This document shows positions 1 to 14,991 of a DNA stretch of 64,000 bases, piece after piece (positions within the stretch are counted from its first letter, which is position 1; the number at the start of each line of letters is the position of its first letter). The DNA comes from Jacaranda mimosifolia (Eukaryota; Streptophyta; Magnoliopsida; Lamiales; Bignoniaceae): assembly GCA_018894105.1 (NCBI GenBank), contig CM032129.1:32009468-32073467 (forward strand), written 5' to 3'. Position numbers and translations under genes: made by a program. The notes beneath the pieces were generated by a model, which saw only the letters and a list, made by a program, of their open reading frames with translations, did not search any database and was not told the DNA's origin.

Positions 1-395
1 AGTACTACAAGAGTAAATATAAACATAATTTAGAAATTAAAATTGGCTTGATTAATTAAAATAATTAGCATTGATAAGAAAACGACAAATTTTATAAAAA
101 ATATATATATTTAATATTTATTTAAATATAAAATCTGAAGTGGACTTGTAATATCATATTATCAGGATCCCTTTCACGTTGTAATAAAATATAACCATCC
201 AATTAGGATTACTTCAAAGAATTGCTTGCACATCCTCTACAATATATACTATTACACATTCTGTCGCCATTTCTTGCTCTCATCAATCTCCCTCTCTTCT
301 CTCCATTTTTCACACACTACACACACTGAGAGAAAAGTGTTAGTGTTTATAATCAGAAAATTCGCCTTTAAGCAGCAGATTCTCCACAGTCCACC
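1..395 (+). promoter_or_regulatory. Upstream region and 5' UTR of the WRKY gene
   Basis: AT-rich sequence without a coding frame. A TATA-like run (atatatactat) sits near 242-252, followed by a CT-rich stretch at about 270-310, as is common in plant 5' leaders. Transcription start is inferred, not shown. Confidence 0.4.
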
Positions 396-1332
396 ATGTC
401 CAAAGATTCCAAGAAAAGGTAATTATCCAGTAAATATATATATTTTCTGTATATTTTGCACACGAAAAATGTGCATGTTGAGGAAATTATACTAAGAACA
501 TACGTGGGCTGGTTTTTGATCACACAGTAGGAAAGCCACACAGAAGAGAGTGGTCTCAGTGCCAATCAAAGACGTCGAAAGATTGAGGCTGAAAGGTGAT
601 CAGATCAGTTCTCCACCTTCTGATTCCTGGGCGTGGAGGAAATACGGCCAGAAGCCCATCAAAGGTTCCCCTTATCCCAGGTAATTAATTAATTAAAACC
701 TGAATTTCTGTCTGAAATTAATTAATTAAAATCTATGTAACATTAGTGAAATTCCATGATTTTGCAGAGGATATTACAGGTGTAGCAGCTCAAAGGGATG
801 TCCAGCCAGAAAACAAGTGGAGAGGAGTAGGGTGGACCCTGATATGCTGGTGGTGACTTATTCTTGTGAACACAACCACCCTTGGCCCGCTTCTAGGAAT
901 AATCACCACGCGGCGGCGGAGGCGGCCGCAGCCGCCGCCGCCGTTCCCACCACCACAACTTCTGTTTCAGAAGAAGGTGATGAAGGAGAGGAGGAGGAGA
1001 AAAAGCCTACAATTTCCAGTCAAACTCAAGAACCCATTTCGGAAGATAAATTTAGCAATATTGGTGAAGGGCCCATATTTCATGCCGGGGAATTTGAATG
1101 GTTTGCTGATTTTGAGTCCATGTCTTGTACCATGCTAGAGATTCCGATCTTAGCTGAGGACGACAGAATTTGTATAGATAATGAAATGGCTATGATTTTC
1201 ACAATGAGGGAAGAAGATGAGCCGCTTTTCGCCGATCTCGGTGAGTTGCCGGAGTGTACGACGGTGTTCCGCCGTGGGATGGCGCAAAGAGAGGTGGATC
1301 AACGGCGGCGTAGCTTGGCGACCACCGGTTGA
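396..1332 (+). CDS. WRKY transcription factor, group IIe (WRKY65/69-like), three exons
   Basis: Exons 396-418, 528-680 and 768-1332 join in frame with GT-AG introns and give about 246 residues. WRKYGQK lies at about residues 44-50. The zinc finger is C64-X5-C70-X23-H94-X-H96, the spacing of group II, and the [10 protein letters not shown] stretch fits subgroup IIe. The second intron splits the Arg codon after PYP, the usual WRKY-domain intron position. The family binds W-box DNA (TTGACC/T) in the nucleus and acts in stress, defence or senescence programmes. After the domain comes an alanine run coded by GCG/GCC repeats (about residues 102-113), then an acidic Glu-rich tail. The second exon could start at 528 or 531 because two AGs lie 3 nt apart (NAGNAG), changing one Ser. 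The exact orthologue is not certain. Confidence 0.93.
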
Positions 1333-3153
1333 GGCCGTGTGCCGACGTCATGTTTGTCTTCTTCCCTTATAGATAACTTAGTTTAGTTCAAAGGCTAATT
1401 AATTTCACATTTTTATGTAATTTAATGTCAATTACTTTGAAAATTTCAGAGTAGTGGTTGATTAGGGAATAAGAAATGTTTAATTGGTGGGTTGATGATG
1501 TCTTAATTTTCTTGTAATTACCACCATGGCCTTCGTTTCCAACGGCTATCTTACTCATAATTATTAATCTCACGCACATTGTTATTTGAGATGTTAAACT
1601 AGGGGAGTTAATATTGCTAACAAGGTTGCTGGATTTACTTATTTAATTTACTTTATAATGTCTTGGTTGAATGGGTCTCTGAGTTCCTTTCAATGATCTA
1701 TATTGTGTTGAAGGGATATCTATCTAATCCGATCGAATGCGTAAAGCCCGCGATAGCAACGAAATCGGGAAAACTATACAGAAAAGACAGTTTTTTTCTA
1801 TTATATTAGTATTAGTTAGTGATTCCGACTTAGTGAATCATTTCTTACGTGATGAACTGTTGGCACCAGTCCTACATTTTGTCTCTGTGGGCCAAGGAGA
1901 AAAGGGGCTCGGCTTGTATATGAGAGAAGCAATGAGGTCTACATCTTTCAAATATACAACATAGATTCTGGCAATGCAATGTAGTGAAAGTTTGAAGGAT
2001 TAAATTTAGATCGATTGAAATATAATTCAATCAAAAAAGAGATTTCTTACGTTAAATAGTCGATCGATTTATCCTTCCCATCTTGTCTTATTAAAATACT
2101 ATAGCATAATTAGGAAAACAATAGTTCAATTTAACGTATCCCATAACTGCTTGGGAATTACTTCTAATTTGAGTTCGGAACAAACTCTTCTTTAACTAAG
2201 GGTTAAACTTATGAATATTTAATGAGATTGATTCTCTGTCAATTCAAAGTGAAGACTTTCTTTTAATAGTACATATAAAAACTAAGGTTTTTAGAAAGTT
2301 TTCAAATGAAAATGAGTAAATAGAGAATATTATATTAGTGTGCCATTTGACTAACAATATTTCATTAGAATGTTACAATTCGGGAATTTGTATAATTACC
2401 TAAATTAACATCTATGAGTCAAATCCAACTTAAAGAATAAACAAGTAAATAAATAAATAAATCATAAAGTATTTAATCATTTCAAAATTATAACCACATG
2501 AGTTTCATTTTACAAGAGCCCTTTCTTATATATATCAATTTATAGTAAGACTATCAATAAGACTTGCAAAAGATTTATAGAGAAAACCATGGGACAACAT
2601 AAATTTAATTATGATGTTAGATTTAAACATGAAAATCTTTTTTTTTGAAAAAAAATAATTAATGATCTACATGAATCAGGAGCTAATATTAACTACTCAA
2701 CAAATGTATATTTCCATGAAAATTAGATTAATTGTCAATTATGTATTGTCTAAAACAACACTAAACCAAAGAAAGGGACCATTAAGGCCCATCTAATTGT
2801 ATTATATAATTGTTTCTTTTTATCCCTTTTTGATGCTGAGACAATCTTCTCTTTAACGAACTTTGCAAGTTGGAAGAACAAACTCTAGAAAGACAAGACA
2901 AAATCTTGCTTGCTGGCTTCCTGACCGGAAAAGTCAAATATCACAACAATTTTGACTTTTGGCCAATTGTAGTTGGATCCCATGTTCTTGTACATTGAAA
3001 TTTGGTAATTACATTATATGAACATGGACCTAACTACTATTTTGATTGTTACACATGATTTTCATGGTATTTATTGTAAAGATCCAAGGACAAGGTTGTC
3101 ACACATGCTAAGCCAACTTACTAGTGTTTTAGATTGTGCATCATAGTTTAAAC
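1333..3153. other. Intergenic, 3' side of the WRKY gene
   Basis: No convincing gene. AT-rich with short spurious frames. The first 200-300 bases probably hold the 3' UTR of the WRKY gene. Confidence 0.5.
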
Positions 3154-3874
3154 CAATGTTAAGAAATCGAATTGGACTTGTTGGTTCGACCGGTTCAATT
3201 GGGAACCGGCAAAGGTTCCGATTCGAATTGATAATTAAAATAAGTTGGTAAAAAAATTAATTCAAATCGGTGCAAATCAGTAAAATATCAGTTGAACCGA
3301 TTAACCTATTTTTATTTTAAACTGGTTAATAATTTTTTAAAAAATAAAATAAAAATTAAAGAGGTTAAAATTTTACTTTTTTTCTTCTTTCATTTTCCCA
3401 TTCAAATTATCTCCAAACATCAAATTTCAAACCCAAATTCAAGAACTAAGTTTCAAGATAATTGAAGATTTGTGTATTTTGACTTTGTTGTCCATTATAA
3501 TATTGGTCTTAATTTATGTTTTGAAACTTTTATGTTATTTGAGTTGGTATTTATTGTTCTTCTAAATTGTAATAGATTTTATAAGGATATTTTTTTGGAA
3601 AGACTTACTTCATGATTTGATATTTTAATTTGATGTATAGATATTATTGTGGAGTAGAATCTGTAGAAAGTTTAATAAATACTAGGCAATTTTTATTTTT
3701 TTTTCCTCTATATATAGTTTTTTGTATTTTTTGATATTTTTTATATATTTATATAATATTAAATATAATTATAACGTCACACCAATTGAATCAGTGGTTA
3801 AATCGATTGAACCAATCAAATCAGTAACTAATAAGGCCACTAATTCAATCACCAATTCGATTTCTCAAATATTG
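3154..3874. mobile_element. hAT-like non-autonomous DNA transposon
   Basis: Ends are inverted repeats: the left reads CAATGTTAAGAAATCG and the right end, reverse complemented, reads CAATATTTGAGAAATCG. Flanks are gtttaaac (3146-3153) and atttaaac (3875-3882), a 7-of-8 match expected for the 8-bp duplication of hAT elements. The interior is rich in GGTTCGACCGGTTCAATT-like words near both ends and has no transposase frame. Confidence 0.6.
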
Positions 3875-4585
3875 ATTTAAACTAAATTTATCGACTTTGC
3901 ATGAAAATTTAAGTCGATAACTTGCGAAGAAGTGCATAATTTGAAGACGAAGAATGCTTTGTTTAGGGTTTGAAGTAAGATATCATTTTAGAAGAAGTAA
4001 ATTTGTATATTTACGAACAAATCAATCACAAATTTGAAATTTATAAAAAATAATTAAAAATGAATAATGTCCAAAAAAAATTCAAATCAACAATTTAAAT
4101 TACCGCAATTTCGCTCAAGAATTGCCGGAGTAAATTTTAAGTCAGTAGCGGTAGGTATTGGATGCCTTCACGTGGGGCCCTTAGCTGGCGTTTAAGTCAT
4201 TATTTTAATCTCCATGTTGATGTTTATTTATTCGATAATGATTGTAATTGGACAAGTGCTCAATATATTATTATTAATAATTGTCATTAATAATGTATAT
4301 TAAATGATTATGATATTTATGTTGTTAATTATAATAATATTTACAAACTAAGTAACATTAATTATATTATACAATTAATATTAAATATATAACGATGGCT
4401 TAGCCACAATATATATAAATATTGTCATATAATAATTATCATAATTTTATTGTCATTAAATTATCATATATACCACTAATAATTAGTAATCACAACATAT
4501 ATACAATTCTTTTGTCATTGAATTTTAAAAAGTAAAAGTATAAACACGATTATCTATACTTTTATAAAAATTGATAATATATAAG

Positions 4586-4857
4586 AGTATAGATAATTGA
4601 TAATATATAAGAGTTCAAGGATGTTGTCAAAGCTAGCACATAGGTGAGGGAGATTTTTATAAATGTTTATATTTATACTTAGGTGAGGGTTGATAAAATT
4701 ATTATAGTAATAAATTATAAAAATATAAGATTGGTTAATGATAATTTCAACAATATAACTTAAGATCTTATAGGAAACATTTAGATGCACAACCCTCACC
4801 TATGTGCTAGCTTTGACAACATCCTTGAACTCTTATATATTATCAATTATCTATACT
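4586..4857. repeat. Perfect 65-bp inverted repeat with 142-bp loop
   Basis: 4586-4650 is the exact reverse complement of 4793-4857. A transcript of either strand would fold into a mismatch-free 65-bp stem. The loop is AT-rich and carries a further copy of the word aggtgaggg at 4681-4689. It may be a young foldback element or a small-RNA hairpin locus; the sequence cannot decide. Confidence 0.85.
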
Positions 4858-5709
4858 ATTATAAAAATAAAGGCTATTTTGTTTCTAAAGTAAAAGTTAT
4901 TTATAGTTTTTTACATAATTTACCCTTCAATTATTCTAGCAATTAAAATAGATAATGCAGTTTAAAAGATAAAATAGAGAATTCAGTACATAAATATAAT
5001 TTGGATATCAAATTTACTAACATTCCAAATTTCTCCTTTAAGTTGCCCTTTAAAAATAATGGTTCAATAAGGTCATAATTGTACATTTCACAAAATCCAC
5101 AAACCCATAAATTTGTATTGTCAAAATTCCATCTTCCATTATTTTCTTTATCATATCAAAACATATAACACAATTTTAAATTTATTCATAATTTAAATTA
5201 TTTCATGTATTAATTTTAAATGATTCAATAAATAGTTTTATGCATGCAAAAATTACATGCAACAACTGCTAGTAGTACATAAATATTAAATATAAAGAGA
5301 AATGACCTCCTATATGAATTATTTAAGGGACTCAACAATCATTAATTAATCTTCTAAATATAGAGATCTAGTCGAATCGAGATATTATCCCACTGACACG
5401 TATTATTGGGATTTTGTCATGAAAACACATCTTAAAAGAAGAGCAAAACAAAATATTTTACGTTCAAGCCTCATTCTCTTTGATTTCTCAACGTGGGATA
5501 AGATCAGATATTATCAAAAGTAAAAGTAAAGAGAAGAAAGGACGCATCCCTAAATTTGCATGCCATGTACAAAACTATTTGATGAACTTCCAATAAAAGC
5601 AAAAGAATGATAGAAATGGAGTTCTCTTTGCCAGCCAATACCCATCTCTAGGACAAAACAGGCTGCTCCATATATAATGAATGTGGGGGCAAAACCCTCT
5701 TTCAAAAGC
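4858..5709. other. Intergenic and 3' flank of the RABA1 gene
   Basis: No gene seen. The part next to 5710 is presumably the 3' UTR of the minus-strand GTPase gene. Confidence 0.5.
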
Positions 5710-8535
<2,826 letters not shown>

Positions 8536-9085
8536 TAATGATAAGGTGTTCAAAATAGGGTCGATCCACCTCAATTCAAGAAAATAGGAACTCGGCTCAT
8601 TAAGGACAACATTTATATTTCTTCCAGTTAATCAAATTTAAATTGATTAAAGAGGTTCTAATAATAAGATATTCAAAATAGAGTCAATTCGATCCAATTC
8701 GAGAAAATACAAACTTGGCTCATTAAGGGCAAAGTTTATATTTCTTCCAGTTGATCAAATTTTGACCGGATTAAAAAGATACTAATGATAAGGTATTCAA
8801 AACAGAGTCAATCCGACCTAATTCAAGAAAGTTGGTATACCAACTTGGCTCATTAAGGGCAAAGTTTATATTTCTTCCAGTGAATCAAATTTGACCCGAT
8901 TAAAAAGATACTAATAACAAGGTGTTTAAAATAGGGACAATCCGACCCAATTCGAGAAAATGCAAACTTGGCTCGTTAAGGGAAAACTTATATTTCTTCC
9001 AGTGAATCAAATTTGACCCGATTAAAAATATACAAATTTGGATTGTTTAAAGCAAAACTCACATTTCTTCAGTATCCCCATCAAT
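8536..9085. repeat. Tandem repeat, about 123-bp unit, four copies plus a partial
   Basis: Unit starts are at 8536, 8659, 8783 and 8912, with a partial copy from 9031. Each contains ggctcattaagg followed by tatatttcttccagt and a short aatcaaattt segment. One copy carries a small insertion (gttggtatac). Copies have diverged, so the array is not very recent. No coding frame runs through it. Confidence 0.85.
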
Positions 9086-9536
9086 CCCATAGCCAAACGA
9101 TTTTTTTCATTTATATAACAAAGTAAAATATCTTATAAACTTAAAAAAGAAAAAGAAAATTTATAAAAACTTAAAATGAACTTAACCACACATACTTAAA
9201 TTTTAAAAGACAAAACCCTAAGTTTGGGGGGAAATTAGCACATGTCCCTCCTAACTCAACACATGAAAACCCACCAAATGTTGGCTTCTAATCATGCTTC
9301 CCATGTCCTCTCAATCATTGCATACAACCAACCAAACAAGTCTTTATCATGAAACTCATTTAAATATATGTATATATATATATCATCTCTCAATCCCAAA
9401 CTTACCAAATAATATTTTTGTAGTTTGTTTCTCCATCAAATGCCCCACCACAGCTATAGCCATTGACCCTTTTCTCCATTAAATTTTCATTTCTAGCACT
9501 TTCTGAGGTTTCAATAAATCCAATAATTCCAAGAAA
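9086..9536 (+). promoter_or_regulatory. Upstream region of the small two-exon gene
   Basis: A TATA-rich tract (tatatatatatatat, about 9367-9382) lies about 155 bp before the ATG at 9537. A CT-rich leader follows. Inferred promoter and 5' UTR. Confidence 0.4.
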
Positions 9537-10009
9537 ATGTCCATCTCTGAAACCCCATCCTCCTCCTCACCCGATCAACACTGTGTCTCCCCACAGAGAA
9601 TCCAATTGGTTTCCAAGTCTGTATCAGATAGACTGCTCTCCAAGTTCTACGATGTCTCCGAATACAACTTTGATTACTCCCGAAGTGGGCTCTGGTCTCC
9701 GCCAGTTCAAAGAAGCGTGTTTCTGAATTCCCCCGGACAGATTTTCACTCAACACGACATGGACGCCAAGCTGAGAAGCGCTCTCGAATTAATGCATACC
9801 GGAAGAAGATCCCGACGTCTTTCATTTCACGTACGTTATACATATCTATACGTAGTTTTTCTTTTTTTGATGTGGGCTTGACATTTTCTGCTGTGCAGTA
9901 TACTATATATACATATCTATAAGTATTTTATACGTATTTCTCTTTTTTTTATGTGGGCTTGACATTTTTCGCTGTGCAGGCTTGCTTGTGTTCTCCGAAG
10001 AGATTCTGA
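9537..10009 (+). CDS. Small uncharacterised plant protein, two exons (107 aa)
   Basis: Exon 1 is 9537-9830, ending at a CAC|GTACGT donor in phase 0. Exon 2 is 9980-10009 after gctgtgcag and adds ACLCSPKRF before a TGA. The protein has a Ser/Pro/Gln-rich start, a central [20 protein letters not shown] stretch, then [13 protein letters not shown] and a basic [10 protein letters not shown] segment. I recognise this layout as a conserved small plant protein of unknown function but cannot name it. There is no signal peptide or membrane segment. The intron's 3' end is duplicated, giving a second acceptor at 9897-9898. Using that site would end the protein after YTIYTYL. Confidence 0.75.
9839..9979 (+). 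repeat. Tandem duplication of an intron 3' end with two acceptors
   Basis: About 60 bp ending at 9898 and about 70 bp ending at 9979 share acatatctata, then tgtgggcttgacattt and ctgtgcag. Both copies end in a usable polypyrimidine-AG acceptor. Only the second joins to the conserved-looking ACLCSPKRF end. Confidence 0.8.
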
Positions 10010-10993
10010 TATGATCAAGAATGTTAGAAAGGTTGGGACCTGAAAAGTGATACCATAATTGGAATTGTAAAATTGTTCTTTTTCTGCGTGTAAATTTTAC
10101 GCAGGATGTATTATATATGGCTCTAAACATTTTCCTTTTTCTTTTTTTTTTCCTTGTTTTTTGATTGTTGTTTTAATCTCTCCTGCATTTATTTTTGTCT
10201 GAAAATTGGAGAGTGCAGCTCCAAAGATTGGATTAGTTAGGAAATTAAGTCACAAGTGAATTTATTGTTTATTTGTGCAATTTCTCCTTCTTTTTTTTTT
10301 ATACTTTTGTGCACAAATCCATTGTAGGTTGGAGTTTTGTAGAAGCTTGATAGTCCTATTAATACCCTAGGCCAAATAGATAAAAAGCCCAATAAAAAAT
10401 CAATATGACTTAATGAAATGAGCCACTAAACTAAATTTAAGATGGGGCCTTAAGTCTAATGAGTCAAAAAAACTATGAACTTTTATGGTAGAAAACATGG
10501 ACGAGTTATTAAATCAAAAACTCGCAACTCTACAATTTGTAAAAAGGCCCTTGAATCCAATTTCATGCAGAAATATTTGGAGAATCAATCATGATTCTTT
10601 TTGTAATAAAAAATGAAAAAATAAAATAAAAGGTTTTGTAAGCAATTTTCTTTATATACAAATGCAAAGGTCATTCGAATTTGAACCCCCAAATTTTATA
10701 CATATAAATGAGAGCAATATTCGTATGCAATTCCTTTTATTTTCAGACGCAGAGATTATTAAAGTTTAAACCTTGAAATTTATATATATATATATATATA
10801 TAAGTGATACCTATATTATTCAACCAATCAACAATGAACACCTTAATTTTCAAATTAATGGTTTACTCTATCTCTACAAAGTAGAAAGAGGCAATTAATT
10901 ATAGTACTTGCTATTTACTTAGGATAAATAACACCCATGAAATTATTATTTTTTTTCTTTCTCAAGACATCAATAACAATACCAAATGAACCC
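10010..10993. other. Intergenic; 3' flank of the small gene
   Basis: No gene seen. The first part probably holds a 3' UTR. A (TA)n tract lies at about 10783-10802. Confidence 0.45.
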
Positions 10994-10996
10994 CTA

Positions 10997-11338
10997 GGGA
11001 GTGTTTGGTTATGTTTCCCCAAAACAAAATTGTTTTGGGGAAACAAAAGCGAACATATCTTCATTTTCCATTCAAAACTTTCATTTCTCAATATATACAT
11101 ACATATATATTATATGTATATATTATATATTTTTTATTATTATTCTAATAAAAAAAATCACTTAATTTTATTTTTACCTCAAAAATCCAACAAAAAAGCT
11201 TGATTTGATTTTTACAGTAAAAAATGTCTCTCCTAAAATATAACCAAACGTATCGAAACACAACTTTTACATTCTCTAATAATTTATTTTTCCAAAATAC
11301 ATAATAAAATCACACAAAAAACATAACCAAACATTCCC
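10997..11338 (+). mobile_element. PIF/Harbinger (Tourist-like) MITE, copy 1
   Basis: Terminal inverted repeats GGGAGTGTTTGGTTATGTTT (left) and GGGAATGTTTGGTTATGTTT (right end, reverse complemented). An exact 3-bp duplication CTA flanks it (10994-10996 and 11339-11341). Near the left end is an inner palindrome, gtttccccaaaac facing gttttggggaaac. No coding capacity. Confidence 0.8.
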
Positions 11339-11341
11339 CTA

Positions 11342-11823
11342 ATTTTTCTTGAGTATATAAGGTCCATTAATAATCACATAAATAAACAAGGCAGCTAGCC
11401 CCGGATGTACAATTGGCAGCAAGAACGAATAAATGCAATAAATTTATTGATGAATCCTACATTATCCAGCTTCACTGTTATAAATTAATTAAATTTATTT
11501 TGCCATGTGATATGATCTTATTGCACATAGGTACCAATTGCAATTTCCATCTCATTCAATATGCGAATCCAAACAATATCTACGCCAGAGAGCGATGTGA
11601 CCCGGAGGAATATTTGTCACCTCAAATATGGAGACAAAAGTACCACCATTGGGACTCAATTGCCAATCAGTCTTTCAACTTTAAACACCATGTAATTGCG
11701 TTTGGTTTAATCATTGGAATCACAAATGTTTCAAACTTTGCTAGGAGGGTAACCCCATATTTATTTTTAAATAAGCAAATTTATCTTTGGTACTAAATTG
11801 TATTTATTAGATAGATCAAAATA
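11342..11823. other. Spacer between two inverted MITE copies
   Basis: A 127-codon open frame (11413-11796) shows no recognisable domain. I see no supported gene. Confidence 0.35.
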
Positions 11824-11826
11824 CTA

Positions 11827-12294
11827 AGGTAATGTTTGATATGAATTATATGTTTTGAATTATGTATTTTGGAAAAATAAATTTTGAGAGTAAGGTTGGA
11901 AAATGTGAAATTTATATTGAAAAATGTGATGTATGTTTGTTTATATTTTGAAAATAGTAAAAAAATTATTTTAAAAAAATTTAGTATGTTTGTTTATGTT
12001 TTGGAAGGAGACAAATTATACTGTAGCAGTCAAATCAATGCCTTTTTGTTGGGTTTTGAGGATAGAAATGAATTGAGTGATTTTTTTTATTATTAAAATA
12101 ATAATAAATATGTATGATGTATATGTGTAATATATGTATGTATATATTGAAAAATAGAAAAAATTTGGGTATAATGAAAGATAGAAGAGGATGTTTTGGG
12201 AAACTTAATTTGGTATTTTGGAGGAAAAACTTTTATATGTTTGGTTGCATTTTGGGGAAACAAATTGTTTCCCCAAAATGTAACCAAAAATAGC
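11827..12294 (-). mobile_element. PIF/Harbinger MITE, copy 2 (inverted, longer)
   Basis: Same family as 10997-11338 in reverse orientation: the inner palindrome (ggggaaacaaattgtttcccc) is now near the right end and the bttttccaaaatac-type segment near the left. Flanks are CTA at 11824-11826 and 12295-12297. The termini are more decayed (left AGGTAATGTTTG, right end GCTATTTTTGG in reverse complement). 468 bp, so it has about 126 bp more than copy 1. Confidence 0.65.
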
Positions 12295-12312
12295 CTAAAT
12301 TTTTTATATGGG

Positions 12313-13030
12313 ATATGGGATAGCCCAAGTGGCTCGGCCCAAAGCACATTGGCCCAAAGGCACAATGCCAAGCCCATCTTACATCCGAGGCCTGTCAGCG
12401 CGATCGACCCATGTCGACTTCAGTGTTCGACGGCATCTCCAGGTAAATGATCCTTCAAACAGGATTCGTTCAAGGCCGCATGTTGATATGTCGACTTGCG
12501 CTGCTAATCCATTCCCTAGTATGTTGTCAGGTCGATCTTCCCCTCGACAAGAGAGGTTGGAAGTGCACGGTACTATCTGTGCCGCATCACTGACAGGCGG
12601 CATGCCGGCCCATTATCGCCTGACGCAGCAGGCACTTCAACAGTGTACTACCCTGTCCCTAGAACCTGGGAAGACGGCCACCTGAAATAGTACAGAGAGG
12701 GAAAATGACTAATTGCCCCTCATGCAAGGACAAGGGCCCTCTCTACACATCAAGGGCATCTCAGACAAACTCCCAAAGAGATAAGGCTATAAATACCCCC
12801 ACTCCAGTCTTTCAAAGGTATGCTCTGATAAATACAAAAAATCAATACCCTGCTGCTCTCATTATCTAGTTGACCCTTACTAAATTGAGCGTCAGAGCGC
12901 CTTAGTCGAGGGCCCCTCGGCTAGCCTAACGTTTGCTAAGTAATTGCAGAATTCAGCCCATCTACAACCAAGACTCGACCACAGAGGTCGAACCTCATCG
13001 AGACATCCCTTTGATCCAACTTCTAGTAGA
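12313..13030 (+). mobile_element. Solo-LTR-like fragment, edges unresolved
   Basis: A GC-richer island in AT-rich DNA. It has a TATA box in the context ctataaatacccc (12787), then about 100 bp downstream ttgagcgtcagagcgcc and a block of TCGA-rich words. This promoter plus ttgagcgtc arrangement is common in LTRs of plant Ty3/gypsy-type elements. No internal coding region adjoins it, so it is likely a solo or truncated LTR. Termini and target duplication were not identified. Confidence 0.45.
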
Positions 13031-14991
13031 TTTAACCCTCATCAATATCTATATACGATTCAACTCAACTAATCGACCTTCTTATTCAAATTCTAATTGA
13101 TTTATCTAGGGATGAAGTCTCAATCAAATGATAACTTGCGATGCACCATAAAACATGGTGCTAGTCAAATATATATATATATATATATATTTGCACATTA
13201 TCAAATCATTGATATATGCTTGAATTCCAATCTTTTCGGAAGATGAAAACTAAACCCCCCATTAAACATGAAAAATCTGATTGTTAACGCATTATTACTC
13301 CATCATGCATTAATAGGAGGGTTTTTTTTTTTTTTTTTTCAAAATAAAAGAACACTTTAAAAGGTGAATCTTGATCTGAAGGAAAATTGTGAGAGGCGAG
13401 GAGCTCACACTTTTGATAATTCTAAGACTACCATGGCTGTTTCGTTACACTCAAATTACTATTACTGACTTTTCTTCAAAGCAAGCCAAGAAAAAGCCAT
13501 CTCAAAATTATCAACTCATTCAATGCGAATGAAGCCAAGTACTAGCATTGCTTATATTTTCATTAACACGACTAAATTTTTACGTAAGTTATTTCAACTT
13601 TATTTTTATATTAGCAATTTTATGATTGATGTCAAATTCAACCTTTACCACAAACTCAATATGTACCAAATTATATACTTGAGTTGTCACTAACTCTAAA
13701 TTAATTTTAATATCATTTAGGAACCAAATCTAAGCACAAACAATTATTCCCAATTCACCTGCACTAATTTGGACACAAATGTACCTTTTAATTGTATTAA
13801 AATCCATCAATCCCACAGCAGACAGCAGGAAAAGGAATTGTACAATCTGACATTTGTCAGGTGAATTCATCAATAACAGTCCGCTGGGGGGTACGCACCC
13901 AGCAGCACACACACCTCCGCTGGGACTCAATGTACGTTTAAATTTGAACCGCACCGTAGATTACATTACGTCGTGATTTGTAAAAGTCCGCAGCATAACT
14001 ACGCTTTCATTAGTACCGTCAAAATCTCGCCTGCAGTGCCCTCTCCTGCAAACTTTACAGTGTCTTTTGGTTTCAGTTTGTATTGACCATACAGACTACA
14101 GATTTGTATTATTAATTAAGTTTGGGCTTTTGGCAATTTGAATTTTTTGAAAATAACCAAGAGATTCATTAGTTTAAAACAAAAATTATCGAGAGGTAAA
14201 TTAGTCTAATAACATCGACTTCATGCATATTGAGTGACTGGATGGGTTCGATTCGAATCTTGATGAATTTAGAGTGTATTTGAATAAATTAAAAAAATAA
14301 ATAAATGAGAATTGTTTTTCAAAATATATAATCTTTAAATAAGTAAAAATTAACTTTTTATAGCACCGGAATCTTTAGTTTGAATGAGATTCTAACTCAG
14401 TACCTTTTGAGTTAAATTTTGAGAAGAATTGCTTTCTGGAGAGCATAGTACGATGGAAGTTTTAAATTGTGTTTGGGGGATGATAATTGTCAATCGTTGG
14501 CCTGTATAGTAGAATTAGTCGGGAAGCACAAAATGCGTCGGTTTAAATATTGTATAGTTTTCAGAATAAAGTGAAAGATCAAATTTAATCATCAATTAGT
14601 TTTCATTATAAAAAAGAAATGTATCATATCATAAAAGAACTTATAGGAGTTATTTTTCATTTGAATAAAATAAAAATTAAAAAGCAATGTATATATAAAA
14701 GCCTCACCAGCCCAACAAAGAAAACCGTCTTCCAGAATTGGGCTTTGAAGCCCCTACCATCACGGGCTTGTAGCCCAAGAGATATAACAGCTTCCCAAAC
14801 ATTGAAAACGGAAGTGTTGATAGTCCAATTTCAAACTACTCTAAATGGGCTTTTTATAAGAAAAATAACAAGACTCCCAGGCCCAATTAGTGCTGGCCCA
14901 ATACTTTTTATATAAGATCCATAGCAAATTCATCAGGCCAAATTACCAAAATAGGCTTTTAACAGTGACAGACTTCAATCAACTAATATTG
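13031..14991. other. Intergenic, no supported gene
   Basis: Contains a (TA)n run at about 13170-13191 and a poly-T run at 13323-13339. A GC-richer patch at 13860-14070 shows no recognisable protein or RNA. Confidence 0.4.

Noticed and set aside
866..1138. An alternative frame inside the WRKY third exon
   Set aside because: An Arg/Pro-rich shadow of the GC-rich alanine-coding repeat in the true frame.
11413..11796. A 127-codon open frame between two MITEs
   Set aside because: No domain, signal peptide or codon pattern suggesting a gene.
13730..13954. A minus-strand frame with Cys/Pro-rich SGGVCAAGCVPPSG
   Set aside because: No signal peptide, no known Cys spacing, and no intron or promoter support. 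Likely chance.
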